Notes: generated by a model from the sequence alone, not told the origin. Counted from the first letter of the stretch, positions 16,369 to 25,552 are shown. The stretch: DNA of 64,000 bases from Promethearchaeota archaeon (GCA_016839555.1 JAEOUA010000010.1:124001-188000); one strand, 5' to 3'. Numbers and translations: made by a program.

Positions 16369-17472
16369 TTAAGTTGATAGTCCACCATCGTTTATAGTCC
16401 ACTTTTTAGTAGTCTCAAGGTAATTATGGGCATGTTGAGCATCGCTGCTATATTGTACACTGCCTACCCCAAGAGTGACACTTTCTTGCAATGTTGTTAA
16501 ATTTGACCATCCAATGAGCAAGCTATCATAATTCTCAGGTGTTAATGCACTATAGTTGAACATTGCGGTCATATCTGTGACGCTTGACACATTCCAGCTA
16601 CTAATATCCTGGTTAAAAACACCAGCACCAAAGAACATATAGCTCATATCCTCAACTTTTGACACGTTCCAGCTACTAATATCCTGGTTAAAATCATAAG
16701 CACTACCAAACATGCTACTCATGGTTGTCACACTCGATACGTCCCAATTCCCAATATCTTGATTGAACGTATTAGCACCTGTAAACATGCTACTCATGGT
16801 TGTCACACTCGATACGTCCCAATTCCCAATATCTTGATTGAACTTATTAGCATAAAAGAACATAAAGTTCATATCTTCGACATTCGAGACATCCCAGCTA
16901 TTCATGCTTGGTACGGTATCAAGAGTAGAGCAATGCCGAAACGCAAAAGATAAATCAGTTGTTCCTGTTAAATCCAAAATGTCCGTTGCTGTAATATTAA
17001 GATTAGAGCACCCATAAAAGTAGCCACCTGAATTTCCTAATCGTAAAGAACCCCATTGCTTAATTTCAAGCAGTTTATCTTTATCTCCTCCGTAATGAAA
17101 TCTCCAGCCAATAATTTTTCCAGTGATACTAATGGTATATACACCTTCTGAAGCATATGTGTGATTTACTTCAGATTGGTTCCACTTCATGATCGTGGCA
17201 TTAGTCCCATCACCCCAGTAAACAGTAAAATTATATTCTCCAAATTCTTCCAAAGGTAATTGCACTTCATCGGGATTAGTTGTCCCAGATTTTGAAGTAT
17301 TCCATACTGAGATAAATGCGTTTTCTGGTACTTGATCCCCTCCGGGAGGTAATAAGAATAAATTGCCTTCCTCTGCTTCTCGCGGCCAGAAAGCGATTGA
17401 TAACCCAATAGCTACTCCACCCACTATTAACACAGCGATAATTACCACTGCAAGTGTTTTTTTACTAATCAT
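16369..17472 (-). CDS. BspA/DUF285-repeat surface protein, N-terminally anchored
   Basis: A 367-residue secreted or membrane-anchored protein. Residues 7-29 form one hydrophobic segment (TLAVVIIAVLIVGGVAIGLS) right after MISKK, acting as signal anchor. The next part resembles a PKD-like beta domain (YNFTVYWGDGTNATI, VNHTYASEGVYTISITG). From about residue 185 come DUF285 repeats of 25 residues with cores such as NWDVSSVTTMSSMF and FNQDIGNWDVS, the hallmark of BspA-like surface proteins. These mediate adhesion in some bacteria. NxS/T sequons suggest glycosylation. It is flanked by two copies of a decayed LuxE-like gene tail, and its base composition is richer in GC than its surroundings, so it may have moved in as a unit. 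Confidence 0.88.
   Translation of the reverse strand: MISKKTLAVVIIAVLIVGGVAIGLSIAFWPREAEEGNLFLLPPGGDQVPENAFISVWNTSKSGTTNPDEVQLPLEEFGEYNFTVYWGDGTNATIMKWNQSEVNHTYASEGVYTISITGKIIGWRFHYGGDKDKLLEIKQWGSLRLGNSGGYFYGCSNLNITATDILDLTGTTDLSFAFRHCSTLDTVPSMNSWDVSNVEDMNFMFFYANKFNQDIGNWDVSSVTTMSSMFTGANTFNQDIGNWDVSSVTTMSSMFGSAYDFNQDISSWNVSKVEDMSYMFFGAGVFNQDISSWNVSSVTDMTAMFNYSALTPENYDSLLIGWSNLTTLQESVTLGVGSVQYSSDAQHAHNYLETTKKWTINDGGLST
16562..16861 (-). repeat. 75-nt tandem repeats encoding DUF285 units
   Basis: The period is 75 nt (25 residues). Units 16712-16786 and 16787-16861 share an identical run of about 57 nt, while other units are more divergent. The similarity reflects recent unit duplication inside the BspA-like gene and allows copy-number change by recombination. 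Confidence 0.85.
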
Positions 17473-17832
17473 CTCGGATCACCTATTAAATAATACTAAC
17501 TTAATTATAAACCTAGCTAAAAATATTTTTGATTATAGTGTACTTATCTTGTAATTTTTTATGGAAAAAGTATAATTTTTCGAATTTTATAAGCTGGTAG
17601 ATTTATCTTTTTATACAAAAAAATTTAAATTTTTAAGAATATAAAACAAAATCACTACTAAAAAAATTGGGATATAAAAAGAGGTTAAAACATATATATT
17701 ATTTTAGTTAAATCTAAAGATTCATTATTAGCTCAATTTTAGATGAAAGAAGATTTTTTATAATTAATAGAATTTTAAAAGAAAGTGTAAAATAATAAAG
17801 AAAAAGAATTTAATAGGTTTTATAAAAAATAC
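17473..17832. other. AT-rich intergenic region (360 nt)
   Basis: This lies upstream of the BspA-like gene. It holds its presumed promoter and, from about 17792, DNA similar to 16128-16222 that runs into the LuxE-like fragment. No open frame of note was seen on either strand. Confidence 0.5.
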
Positions 17833-18186
17833 TTAGAGCCATTCTACTGTAGATGAGCAGCCTAATCCTTCTTGATCTTTAATTCTTCCATAAACAAGGA
17901 ACGAGGCACCCTCATAACCACATTCGGGGCATTTATTTTTTGCTACTAATTCTACTAAGTCATCAATCACAACAGCATGGTTAACTGAGGCAGATACACC
18001 AAAAGGAGTAAGTACTTCTAGAAAGCCTTTCTCACCGACATCTTCTATGGGATCCAGAGATTCTAAATCTCTAATAATAATTCGAGCTTGAGGCGGTGTG
18101 TGAAAAATAAAATCTTGATATTTATCCGACCAATGGCTGCCAAAAAATCTTTTCCTTCCAATTCCCTTATTAAATTCCAGAACCAT
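17833..18186 (-). pseudogene. C-terminal fragment of a LuxE-like acyl-protein synthetase
   Basis: A 117-residue open frame matching only the last third of the full-length LuxE-like protein at 53408-54601. Shared blocks are FGSHWSDKYQDFIFH, the motif DLESLDPIEDVGEKGFLEVL, TPFGVSASVNHAVVIDDLVE, CPECGYEG and GCSS near the end. The adenylation core and the TSG-type loop are missing. The first 14 or so codons upstream of FGSHW do not match the family, so the break point is near 18145. It could be translated from the ATG at 18186 but is unlikely to be an enzyme. Confidence 0.75.
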
Positions 18187-18298
18187 TTTCAGTTAAGAAA
18201 AAAACTAAAACTGGCACCATAATTTGATGGTAATTTTAAACAAATTTCATTTTAAATGGTTAAATCTATACCATCAATCCAACATAAAATAGGCAGAT

Positions 18299-18643
18299 TT
18301 ACATTTGTTTAATAATCTCTTTTAAAATTAATTCACCTGTTGCTCCAATCATAACTCCATTTTTGACCATAATATACCCCTCGATTTTTATCTCTTTTTC
18401 TAAAAGCTTTCCATCTTTAAAAAATAATAAGGTAGGAACACTTGTTATGCCTAATGATGTTACTAAATCAGGTTGCTGATAAAGGTCAATTTGAATTAAA
18501 TTAATTAATCCTTTATCCCGAAATTTTTCAAGTAGCGGAGATAGAATTTTACATGGTTCGCACCATTCAGAAGAAATATCAACAATTAGTTTTCCTTTTT
18601 TAGCTCCCTCTATCCCAAATTTTTTAAGATCTTCGAGTTCCAT
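18299..18643 (-). CDS. Thioredoxin-like protein
   Basis: A 114-residue thioredoxin-fold protein with the redox motif WCEPCK (Cys28, Cys31). It is followed by the cis-proline region SVPTLLFFKDGKLLEKE; the Pro in VPT is the conserved cis-Pro. There is no signal peptide, so it is cytoplasmic. A C-terminal GYIMVKNGVMIGATGELIL replaces the usual end and resembles archaeal thioredoxin-like variants. It probably reduces protein disulfides. The redox neighbour is the flavoprotein at 19553, separated by a zinc-ribbon gene. Confidence 0.88.
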   Translation of the reverse strand: MELEDLKKFGIEGAKKGKLIVDISSEWCEPCKILSPLLEKFRDKGLINLIQIDLYQQPDLVTSLGITSVPTLLFFKDGKLLEKEIKIEGYIMVKNGVMIGATGELILKEIIKQM

Positions 18644-18666
18644 AAATAATTCAATTCTTTATGTAA

Positions 18667-19404
18667 TTAAAGTTTATTTCCGCAATAATGACAATATATT
18701 GCTTCTTTAAGATTTTCCGCGCCACATTTTTCGCAAATCATAAATTCTTTATCTGGTTTTTCTTTCGACATTTCTTCATATTTATCATATAGAGTATTAA
18801 GCTTTTTTCTTTTAAGATTAAGTTTATATTTATTGATATTTTTTCCAATCAATTCTATTATGCTATTCCATTTATCCCATTTAACGGAAGGTAATTTAAG
18901 AATAGATTCATTGCTCTTTGGATTAAATATAGATTTTCGATCTTCTATTAATACATTTTCATTCCCTTTTTCAAGATTAAATTTAAGGTCATTTAATTGT
19001 TTTTTAAGCTTTCTTTTTTTGATAAAATTACTCTTTGCTTTCTCTACTAAATAATTTATGAAATCCTCTTTTAATATAATCAAATTATTTTCATTAGATC
19101 TAAAGCACTTTTCATCCATTAAAATATTAGCCGCTACAAATTCCTTTCTTTCTTTAATTTTTTCCTCGATTTTTCGTTTTAATTCCTCTATTTTTAAATT
19201 AATTTCATTAGCATTTATATTTTGAGAAAAATTGTTTTTTATTTTCCTCTTTTCATTATTTATATTACTCCATCTTGGTCTCCTATAATTGCTAGGAGGA
19301 TGTTGAATATTTGGCTGGCGAATTATATTATTATAAAGAGCATATCGAAGAACTGTTCTATTATTTAAGCAATAAGAATTACGGTTATGTCCCCTTCTTC
19401 TCAT
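18667..19404 (-). CDS. Basic coiled-coil protein with C-terminal zinc ribbon
   Basis: I place the start at the ATG at 19404 (MRRRGHNRNSY) because a GAGGTG site lies about 10 nt upstream; the frame is open 24 codons further to 19476. The protein of about 245 residues starts with an Arg/Asn-rich basic segment, has a Lys/Glu-rich coiled coil (NLKIEELKRKIEEKIKERKE) in the middle, and ends with a zinc ribbon of two Cys pairs (ICEKCGAENLKEAIYCHYCG). Basic ends plus zinc ribbon suggest nucleic-acid or ribosome binding. No specific family is recognised. Confidence 0.65.
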   Translation of the reverse strand: MRRRGHNRNSYCLNNRTVLRYALYNNIIRQPNIQHPPSNYRRPRWSNINNEKRKIKNNFSQNINANEINLKIEELKRKIEEKIKERKEFVAANILMDEKCFRSNENNLIILKEDFINYLVEKAKSNFIKKRKLKKQLNDLKFNLEKGNENVLIEDRKSIFNPKSNESILKLPSVKWDKWNSIIELIGKNINKYKLNLKRKKLNTLYDKYEEMSKEKPDKEFMICEKCGAENLKEAIYCHYCGNKL

Positions 19405-19552
19405 CTTAATTATACACCTCTTTTTAATTTTATTTTTAAAATTAAATTTAGATTTTTTCAAATAATGAATAATCATTCAATATTATTAAATCTTATTGTA
19501 TCAAAAAAAACGTTCTAAAACAAATAGCTCATGAGAAAAAAGGTGTTATATT

Positions 19553-20077
19553 TTAGGAATTAATAATTTGATTAGTAAGTCTCGATAAGTCTTTCATTGC
19601 CTCTGTGTCTTCTTTAACATCTCCTTTATGAAGTCCATAACCAATTACTCCAGGAATTTTTTTAACCTTTAAACGAGATAAATATTCTTCCATCTCGTGG
19701 ATTCCTGCCCCAATATCCCTTCTTCCTACAATAATATAAGAACCGATTTTTCCCATAAGCTGCCCTTTTCTGAGATGCCAAGTTCTTTCCATAAAGGCTC
19801 TTAAGCGTGATGCGATACCTCCCATAAAAATAGGCGAAGATAAAATAATTACATCAGTTTCTTTGAGCTTTTTATACATCTCTTGCATATCATCTTTAAT
19901 AGAACACTCATCATTTTCCACGCAATAATAACATTCTTTACAAGGACTAATTTCGTAATCTTTTAAAAAAATAATTTCTACCTCATTACCCTTATTTAAT
20001 TTTTTAGCTAAATCTTCTAAAAGGTATGCTGTATTTCCATCTCTTCGAGGTGAACCTAGGATTCCTAATATTTTCAT
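19553..20077 (-). CDS. Iron-sulfur flavoprotein / NADPH-dependent FMN reductase family
   Basis: A 174-residue flavodoxin-fold protein. The FMN phosphate loop is LGSPRRDGNTAYLL (residues 7-20). Four cysteines, Cys46, Cys49, Cys52 and Cys58 (SPCKECYYCVENDECS), match the compact Cys cluster that holds a 4Fe-4S centre in archaeal iron-sulfur flavoproteins. The SSPIFMGGIASRLRAFMERT motif lines the flavin site. Likely an intracellular electron carrier or oxygen/quinone reductase. It is divergent from the CooC-like gene, and the 139-nt gap contains both promoters. Confidence 0.88.
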   Translation of the reverse strand: MKILGILGSPRRDGNTAYLLEDLAKKLNKGNEVEIIFLKDYEISPCKECYYCVENDECSIKDDMQEMYKKLKETDVIILSSPIFMGGIASRLRAFMERTWHLRKGQLMGKIGSYIIVGRRDIGAGIHEMEEYLSRLKVKKIPGVIGYGLHKGDVKEDTEAMKDLSRLTNQIINS

Positions 20078-20216
20078 ATCTTTTATCTAAACTTTATTTT
20101 TCTCCTTTTTATCTAAATAAGTAAGGGGTATATATATATTTTATGAATGATTATTCAATATGAAATAACAAATAATATTTTTAATTCTACCTTATGACAA
20201 TATAGGAAAATCAAAC

Positions 20217-21008
20217 ATGCCGCCTATACCAAAAAGAAAAATTGTCTGTTTTGCTGGTAAAGGAGGAGTTGGAAAATCTACTTCAGCCATTTTATTCTTA
20301 AAATATCTTAATTCAAAATATCCTGATCTCAGAAAAATAATAATCGATGCGGATCCTGACGCAAATATTTTAGATCTTCTTAATAAATCGCTAAGTTTTT
20401 ATGATACAATAGGAGGAAAAATAGCTACTTTGCATAAACAGCTTGCAAGAAAAGCATTACCCCCGAATACTTCAGAAAAAACTTTAATTGAGAATCTAAT
20501 ATTTCAGAGTATAATAAAATTTGACAATTATGACCTAATTGTGATGGGGCGAAGGGAGGGGGAAGGATGTTATTGTTCCGTCAATAATATTCTAAAAAAT
20601 ATAATTAACATATTTGAAGATATTTATGATATAGTAATTATCGATTCTCCTGCAGGACTAGAGTTTTTTGCGCGCAAAACTTCTACCAATGTAGATGATT
20701 TGATTTTAGTTGTTGATACCAGTAAGATGAGTTTTCATACTATTCAGAGATTAATGACTATAAAAACAGAATTAAGTCTAAAATTTAAAAAAGTGTGGGT
20801 TTTAGTCAATAAATTCTCTCTGGAAAATAAAGAAACTTTCCTTGAAAGAATTAAAGAATTTTCCAATGGTGAAGCAAAATTACTCGGTTTTTTAGCTAAA
20901 GACACAACGATTCAAGAGTTCAATTTATTGCAGAAATCTTTACTTGATTTGCCAGATAATAATCCTCTATATCAAGATTTTAAATCTTTTGCTGCTAAAA
21001 TAATATAA
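20217..21008 (+). CDS. CooC-like P-loop ATPase (MinD/ParA superfamily)
   Basis: A 263-residue ATPase with the deviant Walker A AGKGGVGKST (13-22), IIIDADPDAN (41-50) and Walker B-like YDIVIIDSPAG. The segment GRREGEGCYCSVNN carries Cys118 and Cys120. This CxC is characteristic of CooC, the nickel-insertion ATPase for carbon monoxide dehydrogenase, where the dimer binds metal through these cysteines. An AGGAAAA purine run precedes the ATG. No CODH gene is present in the window, so it could serve a distant CODH/acetyl-CoA synthase or another metalloenzyme. Confidence 0.87.
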   Translation: MPPIPKRKIVCFAGKGGVGKSTSAILFLKYLNSKYPDLRKIIIDADPDANILDLLNKSLSFYDTIGGKIATLHKQLARKALPPNTSEKTLIENLIFQSIIKFDNYDLIVMGRREGEGCYCSVNNILKNIINIFEDIYDIVIIDSPAGLEFFARKTSTNVDDLILVVDTSKMSFHTIQRLMTIKTELSLKFKKVWVLVNKFSLENKETFLERIKEFSNGEAKLLGFLAKDTTIQEFNLLQKSLLDLPDNNPLYQDFKSFAAKII

Positions 21009-21133
21009 ATCATTAAGAAAAACCCTTTACATTAAAGTATTAAAAATCCATGAGTTATATATCTTTTATTTGAAAAACTTATATTATTTCATTATCTAAA
21101 AATAAATATAATGTCAAATTCAAAAGGAAAATT

Positions 21134-21472
21134 ATGAAATTTAATTTAAAGGATAATTGTATCAATTGCGGTAAAAAGGAATTTTATTACGGCCCAAAAC
21201 TCAATAAAAATATTAAGGGTGTATATCTTGGTATGGGATTTTTGGGGCCAAAAGAAGAAAATAGAAAAGTAGGTCCTGGAAGAAAACATAAAGAAATCAT
21301 ATTGGTGGTAAACGGGAAGATTAAGATTATTTCCAAAAATGCGGAAATAGTCTTAGAGGAAGGAGAAGTTTATTTTATACCCGATGGGCAGAAAATTAGG
21401 TTAAGTAATTTGGTGAAACAAAGATCTTACTTTATCATCGCAGGAGGGCATACGAAACATCATAGCCATTAA
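21134..21472 (+). CDS. Cupin-fold protein with N-terminal CxxC
   Basis: A 112-residue single-domain cupin. The core GRKHKEIILVVNGKIKIISK, followed by AEIVLEEGEVYFIPDGQKIR, reproduces the two cupin motifs (HxE-like strand, then Gly and Pro turn). An N-terminal Cys9-x-x-Cys12 (DNCINCGK) and a C-terminal His-rich tail (GGHTKHHSH) may bind metal. It follows the CooC-like gene by 125 nt in the same orientation and may be linked to it. Enzymatic activity is not evident; a metal- or ligand-binding role is possible. Confidence 0.78.
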   Translation: MKFNLKDNCINCGKKEFYYGPKLNKNIKGVYLGMGFLGPKEENRKVGPGRKHKEIILVVNGKIKIISKNAEIVLEEGEVYFIPDGQKIRLSNLVKQRSYFIIAGGHTKHHSH

Positions 21473-21496
21473 AAAAGGTTTAAAATTGAAAGTGTT

Positions 21497-22948
21497 TTAG
21501 TTTTCTTTCTCCTTAAATTGTTTCATATAATACCAATCTTTTAAATCTTCAAGTGTGGTATGCTCAACATGAGTTAAAAGATCATTTTTCGCATCTTTTT
21601 CGATTTTTTTGAATAATGCATTATATATATCCTCATTTTTATCTATAATATTATTATTCCAACTCGGATCTTTCTTTAAATCGAATAATTTTCGATTTTT
21701 TTTATCATTTGATGTAATCAACGCAAAATTATCATCTTTATACAATGTACACACACTAAATCCGCATGTTATATAATCACGGGATTCTATAAGGTGATCT
21801 TCTTCCTCAGTAAAAATAGAAAGATCTCTCCCTTCAAAGATTTTCGGACTTTCTTTTCCTAAAAATCCAAAAATAGTAGGTAAAATATCATGATCATATA
21901 CGTAAGTTCTTTTAATTCTCTTTGGACCATTTAAATTTCCAGGTGGTTTTATCATAAATGGAATATCCACAAGTTCAGGATACATTGCTAGCGGTATCTT
22001 TCCTATAGCATTATGTTCTCCTATACTATGCCCATGGTCGCTAATAAAGAAAATTAATGAATCCTCATACAAATCTAGTTCTTTTAACTCATTAATGAAT
22101 TTGCCAAACCAATGATCACATAAAGTAACTTCACCAGCATAATGCGCTCGCATGCATTTGATTTCATCATCTGTAATATTTTTTAGTCGCTCAATATAAA
22201 CTGGTTGTATCAATTTGGGACCGCAATATTCGGAATCTAAATATTTTTCCAAATATTCTTCAGGAGGATCCCAAGGTTCATGGGGGTCAAATTCATCTAT
22301 AATACAAAAGGTATTTTCAAATCGTTTTGTATCATTGATAAATTCTATTGCTTTTTCAAATGTTTGAGCAGGGAAATAATTTTCCTCTTTGTCTCTATCT
22401 TGAACATTAGCAAAATATCTTTCAAGAAGATATTTTTGGTATTTTGCTAAAGCCCGTCGTCTCCTTCCGTCCAAAGTATGACTGTTCATCAATTCTTTAA
22501 TTTCCTCATCATTCATACGTATTTTTGCGCGCGTTTTATCCATTTCGTGTCCCCTTATCCAATTCCATTGATCAAATCCAATATGGAAATTCATATTTGG
22601 TTTAAATTGATGGTATGTGCTTGTGATAAAGGCTGTTATATAGTCAAAATCCTTCATGTATTCCCCGATTTGTTTGTGATGCGGAGGAATCGGGTCCCAT
22701 CCAGGATCAAAAACTCCATCATCGGTTCGGAGTTTTGGTTTCTCATGATTAAACGGAAAAGTTCGAATGCCTGTATGAATTGCTCTCCGCACTGGGATTG
22801 TTGGTAAAGATTCAGGATATGCTTTATTAAAAACTAAACAATCATTCGCAAATTTATCAAAATGAGGCGTTTGTATCCAATCATTCCCATATGTCTTTCC
22901 GGTATGATCCTTTCTCAGAGTATCAAAAATTATAAGAAAAATCCTCAT
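21497..22948 (-). CDS. Sulfatase-superfamily hydrolase with Thr at the nucleophile position
   Basis: A 483-residue protein of the alkaline phosphatase/sulfatase superfamily. The metal motif FDTLRKDHTG (Asp9) opens the protein, and FFISDHGHSIGEH supplies the later Asp/His ligands. The nucleophile region reads SLPTIPVRRAIHTG: aligned with C-x-P-x-R-xx-x-x-T-G, Thr50 replaces the Cys that becomes formylglycine while Pro52, Arg54 and TG remain. It can therefore not be a formylglycine sulfatase. Thr nucleophiles are used in related phosphotransferases and phosphodiesterases, so phosphate-ester or phosphoglycan chemistry is more likely. No signal peptide is visible. Confidence 0.85.
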   Translation of the reverse strand: MRIFLIIFDTLRKDHTGKTYGNDWIQTPHFDKFANDCLVFNKAYPESLPTIPVRRAIHTGIRTFPFNHEKPKLRTDDGVFDPGWDPIPPHHKQIGEYMKDFDYITAFITSTYHQFKPNMNFHIGFDQWNWIRGHEMDKTRAKIRMNDEEIKELMNSHTLDGRRRRALAKYQKYLLERYFANVQDRDKEENYFPAQTFEKAIEFINDTKRFENTFCIIDEFDPHEPWDPPEEYLEKYLDSEYCGPKLIQPVYIERLKNITDDEIKCMRAHYAGEVTLCDHWFGKFINELKELDLYEDSLIFFISDHGHSIGEHNAIGKIPLAMYPELVDIPFMIKPPGNLNGPKRIKRTYVYDHDILPTIFGFLGKESPKIFEGRDLSIFTEEEDHLIESRDYITCGFSVCTLYKDDNFALITSNDKKNRKLFDLKKDPSWNNNIIDKNEDIYNALFKKIEKDAKNDLLTHVEHTTLEDLKDWYYMKQFKEKEN

Positions 22949-23055
22949 AATTAAAGATTAGATTATAAAAATATAAATTTAAATTCTATTTTATACCTTG
23001 ATTTTATCTAATTTTATTTATAATCATAAATATGATATTTAAATTGAAAACTTTT

Positions 23056-24192
23056 CTAACTTAAGGAACTATTAGTTTTTTTATTCGATATTAGTTTTTT
23101 CGACAAATATCCTCTAATCTTATAATATTTGAATTCTGTAATATAAGCAACTCCTAATGAAGCAATATTCACAAGAACATATGAAAAAATAAGAGCAACG
23201 ATATCATTCAAATAATTCATAAATATCGGTAAAATTAGATTCAGAAATGAAAAATGTAATAAATAAAAGGTAAAAGAATAGTTTGCCATGAATATTATAC
23301 TTTTTTTTACTTTTTCGGGATATTTAAGTTCAGTATATTGAGAAAATACAAATATACATAAAATTGTTCCAGTAAAAAACAAAAAATATACAATACCAAA
23401 TGGATCCTGATGGGTTATAAGCCTAATCATGGCCAATATAAAAAATAAAATTGCTAAAACTACGCTAATATATCTAATCCTTTTTTTAATGGTGTCCTTA
23501 TTTGAACTTTTTACAATTGCTGCATCTAATTTGTTCATTAACAATATAAAAGCAACTCCAAAACACCAAATGACTACACATATGATTTTATGCCATATAC
23601 GTAAACCAAAAATTACAACTACTAATAGAAATCCAAATAGAGCAAGGATAATGAAATAGAGATATTTTTTTTTAGTAGTTCTGGTCCCTAATAGAAGCCA
23701 GCCAAAGACCATATAGAGGAACCAAATAGGCGGTAATGCCCATAATTGATGAGCAGTTCCAAATGTATAAATACCAAGCGCAGAATCGTTTAAAAAAAGT
23801 AAGGTAATGATAAATGAGACAATATTATAAGAATTTGATATATCTTTTCCACCAAAGAAATTTAACCATACAGCATCAAGAAAAATTATGATAATCAATA
23901 CTAATAAAAGGCTCGGATAAACTCTTGAAAATCTATTAATAATAAATTCTTTAAAATCATAAGTTTCTCTTTTCATTTTCTTGAAAACGTTATGAGAGAT
24001 TAATAATCCGCTCATTAAAAAAAGAAATATTAAGCCAGGAGTACCGATAAATTCTCCTGTTCTAAAGAAGCCCAATCCTTGAATTCCGTGGGCAAATCCT
24101 ATTAATTGTGCCGAAAGGATTCTAATTATGTAAAGATTTATAGAAGCAGTTTCCGAAAACTCAAATTTATAATTATCATCCATAAATAGCAT
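23056..24192 (-). CDS. Acyltransferase-3 family membrane protein, copy 1
   Basis: A 378-residue integral membrane protein with about ten hydrophobic segments. The conserved TM1 His is in IGFAHGIQG, the cytoplasmic Arg motif is NRFSRVYPS, and later blocks are FLNDSALG and LYMVFGWLLLG. Family members move acyl groups across the membrane onto sugars or lipids. An ATG at residue 4 (24183) is the alternative start. The gene is the most downstream member of the array, 107 nt after the sulfatase-like gene start. Its 5' leader is duplicated at 25502-25585. Confidence 0.88.
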   Translation of the reverse strand: MLFMDDNYKFEFSETASINLYIIRILSAQLIGFAHGIQGLGFFRTGEFIGTPGLIFLFLMSGLLISHNVFKKMKRETYDFKEFIINRFSRVYPSLLLVLIIIIFLDAVWLNFFGGKDISNSYNIVSFIITLLFLNDSALGIYTFGTAHQLWALPPIWFLYMVFGWLLLGTRTTKKKYLYFIILALFGFLLVVVIFGLRIWHKIICVVIWCFGVAFILLMNKLDAAIVKSSNKDTIKKRIRYISVVLAILFFILAMIRLITHQDPFGIVYFLFFTGTILCIFVFSQYTELKYPEKVKKSIIFMANYSFTFYLLHFSFLNLILPIFMNYLNDIVALIFSYVLVNIASLGVAYITEFKYYKIRGYLSKKLISNKKTNSSLS

Positions 24193-24331
24193 TTGATAAT
24201 TTTTTATTTCATTAAAATTTTACAATTTTTATTGATATTTATTTACTTTAAAATTTTTGATAAAATATAATATTTTTAATATGAAAATTATTATTTTCGT
24301 CCCTTAAAGATTGGAATTTTGTTTTCTTAAT

Positions 24332-25462
24332 TTAACTCTCTAATTTGAATTTTTTTAGTAAGTAATAATAAATGCGATCTGCCTTCATTTCTGTGAAATA
24401 AGCGACAATTAGAGAGATTAGATTAACTAATATAAATAAAATAAAGAAAACTAAAATATAATTAAGATATTTCCTTAGAAATTCCATTAAAAGATTGTAT
24501 ATTGAAAAATGTAATAGATATAATGTAAGTGAATAATTTGACATAAAAATTATACCCTTTTTTAGCTTTTCAGGATAACTAATTCTAGTATACTGTGAAA
24601 AAACTATAATACAAAAAATTACACCAATTAATAATAAATAATATAAGGTATCAAAAGGATCATTGTGAAAGTATAATCTTATATAGGCTAAAATAAATAA
24701 AATTAAAGCATTAGCAACGCAAAACACTTTTATTTTTTTTTTTATATTATTTTCTTTTTTATCTTGATTTTCCATAATAAATTCTGATTTCTTATCAATA
24801 TATAAATCCATTTTATTTATAAAATATGAAAAGAACACCCCTAAAAACCAAATCAATGAATAATGTATTTTAATCCATATGTGATATCCCATAATTACAA
24901 GGATTAACGGAAAAATAAACAATATTAAAAGAATATAATAAATGTATTTTTTTTTTACAGTCCTTTTTCCTAATAAAAGCCATCCAAAAAATAAATAGCT
25001 CCACCAAAATAATGGAAAAGGCCATAATTGACGAGCTGAGCAAAAGGCGGTATATCCAATTGCAGAATCATTTAAGAAAAGTGCTGTAAAAATAAAAGTC
25101 AGAATATTACATGCGTTATATAAATCCTTTCCCCCCAGAAATACAATCCAAAAAGTATCAATAAAAATGATTAAAATAAGTACTAGCATGAGGTTAGGAT
25201 ATATTCTTGAGAATCTTCTTAAAAAATACTTCTTAAAATCATAATTTTTTTTCTTTATTTTTCCAAATGTTGAATAGGACACAAGTAATCCGCTTATTAA
25301 GAAAAAGAACATTAATGCTTGAGAACCAATATAATCTCCTAATTGGAATAACCCAATACCTTCGACTCCATGAGCAATTGTTATTAATTGAGCAGATATA
25401 AATCGAATAAGATATAGATTAATAGAGGCAGTTTCAGAAAATCTAAAATTATAATCTTCCAT
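24332..25462 (-). CDS. Acyltransferase-3 family membrane protein, copy 2
   Basis: A 376-residue paralogue of copy 1, its closest neighbour in sequence: both begin with the SETASINLY-IR motif and carry a VWxxFxGGKD-like loop (here FWIVFLGGKDLYNAC). Motifs are TIAHGVEG, RRFSRIYPN, FLNDSAIG and WSYLFFGWLLLG. The cytoplasmic loop before the last TM group is longer and Lys-rich (ENQDKKENNIKKKIK). The reading frame is intact with an ATG start, and it sits 139 nt upstream of copy 1. Confidence 0.88.
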   Translation of the reverse strand: MEDYNFRFSETASINLYLIRFISAQLITIAHGVEGIGLFQLGDYIGSQALMFFFLISGLLVSYSTFGKIKKKNYDFKKYFLRRFSRIYPNLMLVLILIIFIDTFWIVFLGGKDLYNACNILTFIFTALFLNDSAIGYTAFCSARQLWPFPLFWWSYLFFGWLLLGKRTVKKKYIYYILLILFIFPLILVIMGYHIWIKIHYSLIWFLGVFFSYFINKMDLYIDKKSEFIMENQDKKENNIKKKIKVFCVANALILFILAYIRLYFHNDPFDTLYYLLLIGVIFCIIVFSQYTRISYPEKLKKGIIFMSNYSLTLYLLHFSIYNLLMEFLRKYLNYILVFFILFILVNLISLIVAYFTEMKADRIYYYLLKKFKLES

Positions 25463-25501
25463 GAATAAAAATTAATAATTGTTTAAGGTTTTAAAATTAT
25501 A

Positions 25502-25552
25502 TCATTCATTTTTTAAATATCTAAATTTATTTTTATTATCCATGAATAGCAT
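25502..25552 (-). pseudogene. Orphan 5' end of an acyltransferase-3 gene
   Basis: The reading frame MLFMDNKNKFRYLKNE followed by TGA matches the start of copy 1 (MLFMDDNYKFEF), and about 30 nt of upstream leader also match (atagcatttgataa near 25547 and 24187). Nothing of the rest of the gene follows. It is a decayed copy start caught between the truncated copy at 25645 and intact copy 2, left by repeated duplication and deletion in the array. Confidence 0.6.

Noticed and set aside
16562..16861. CRISPR-like repeat array
   Set aside because: The repeats are in-frame 75-nt units of a DUF285 protein with no spacer structure.
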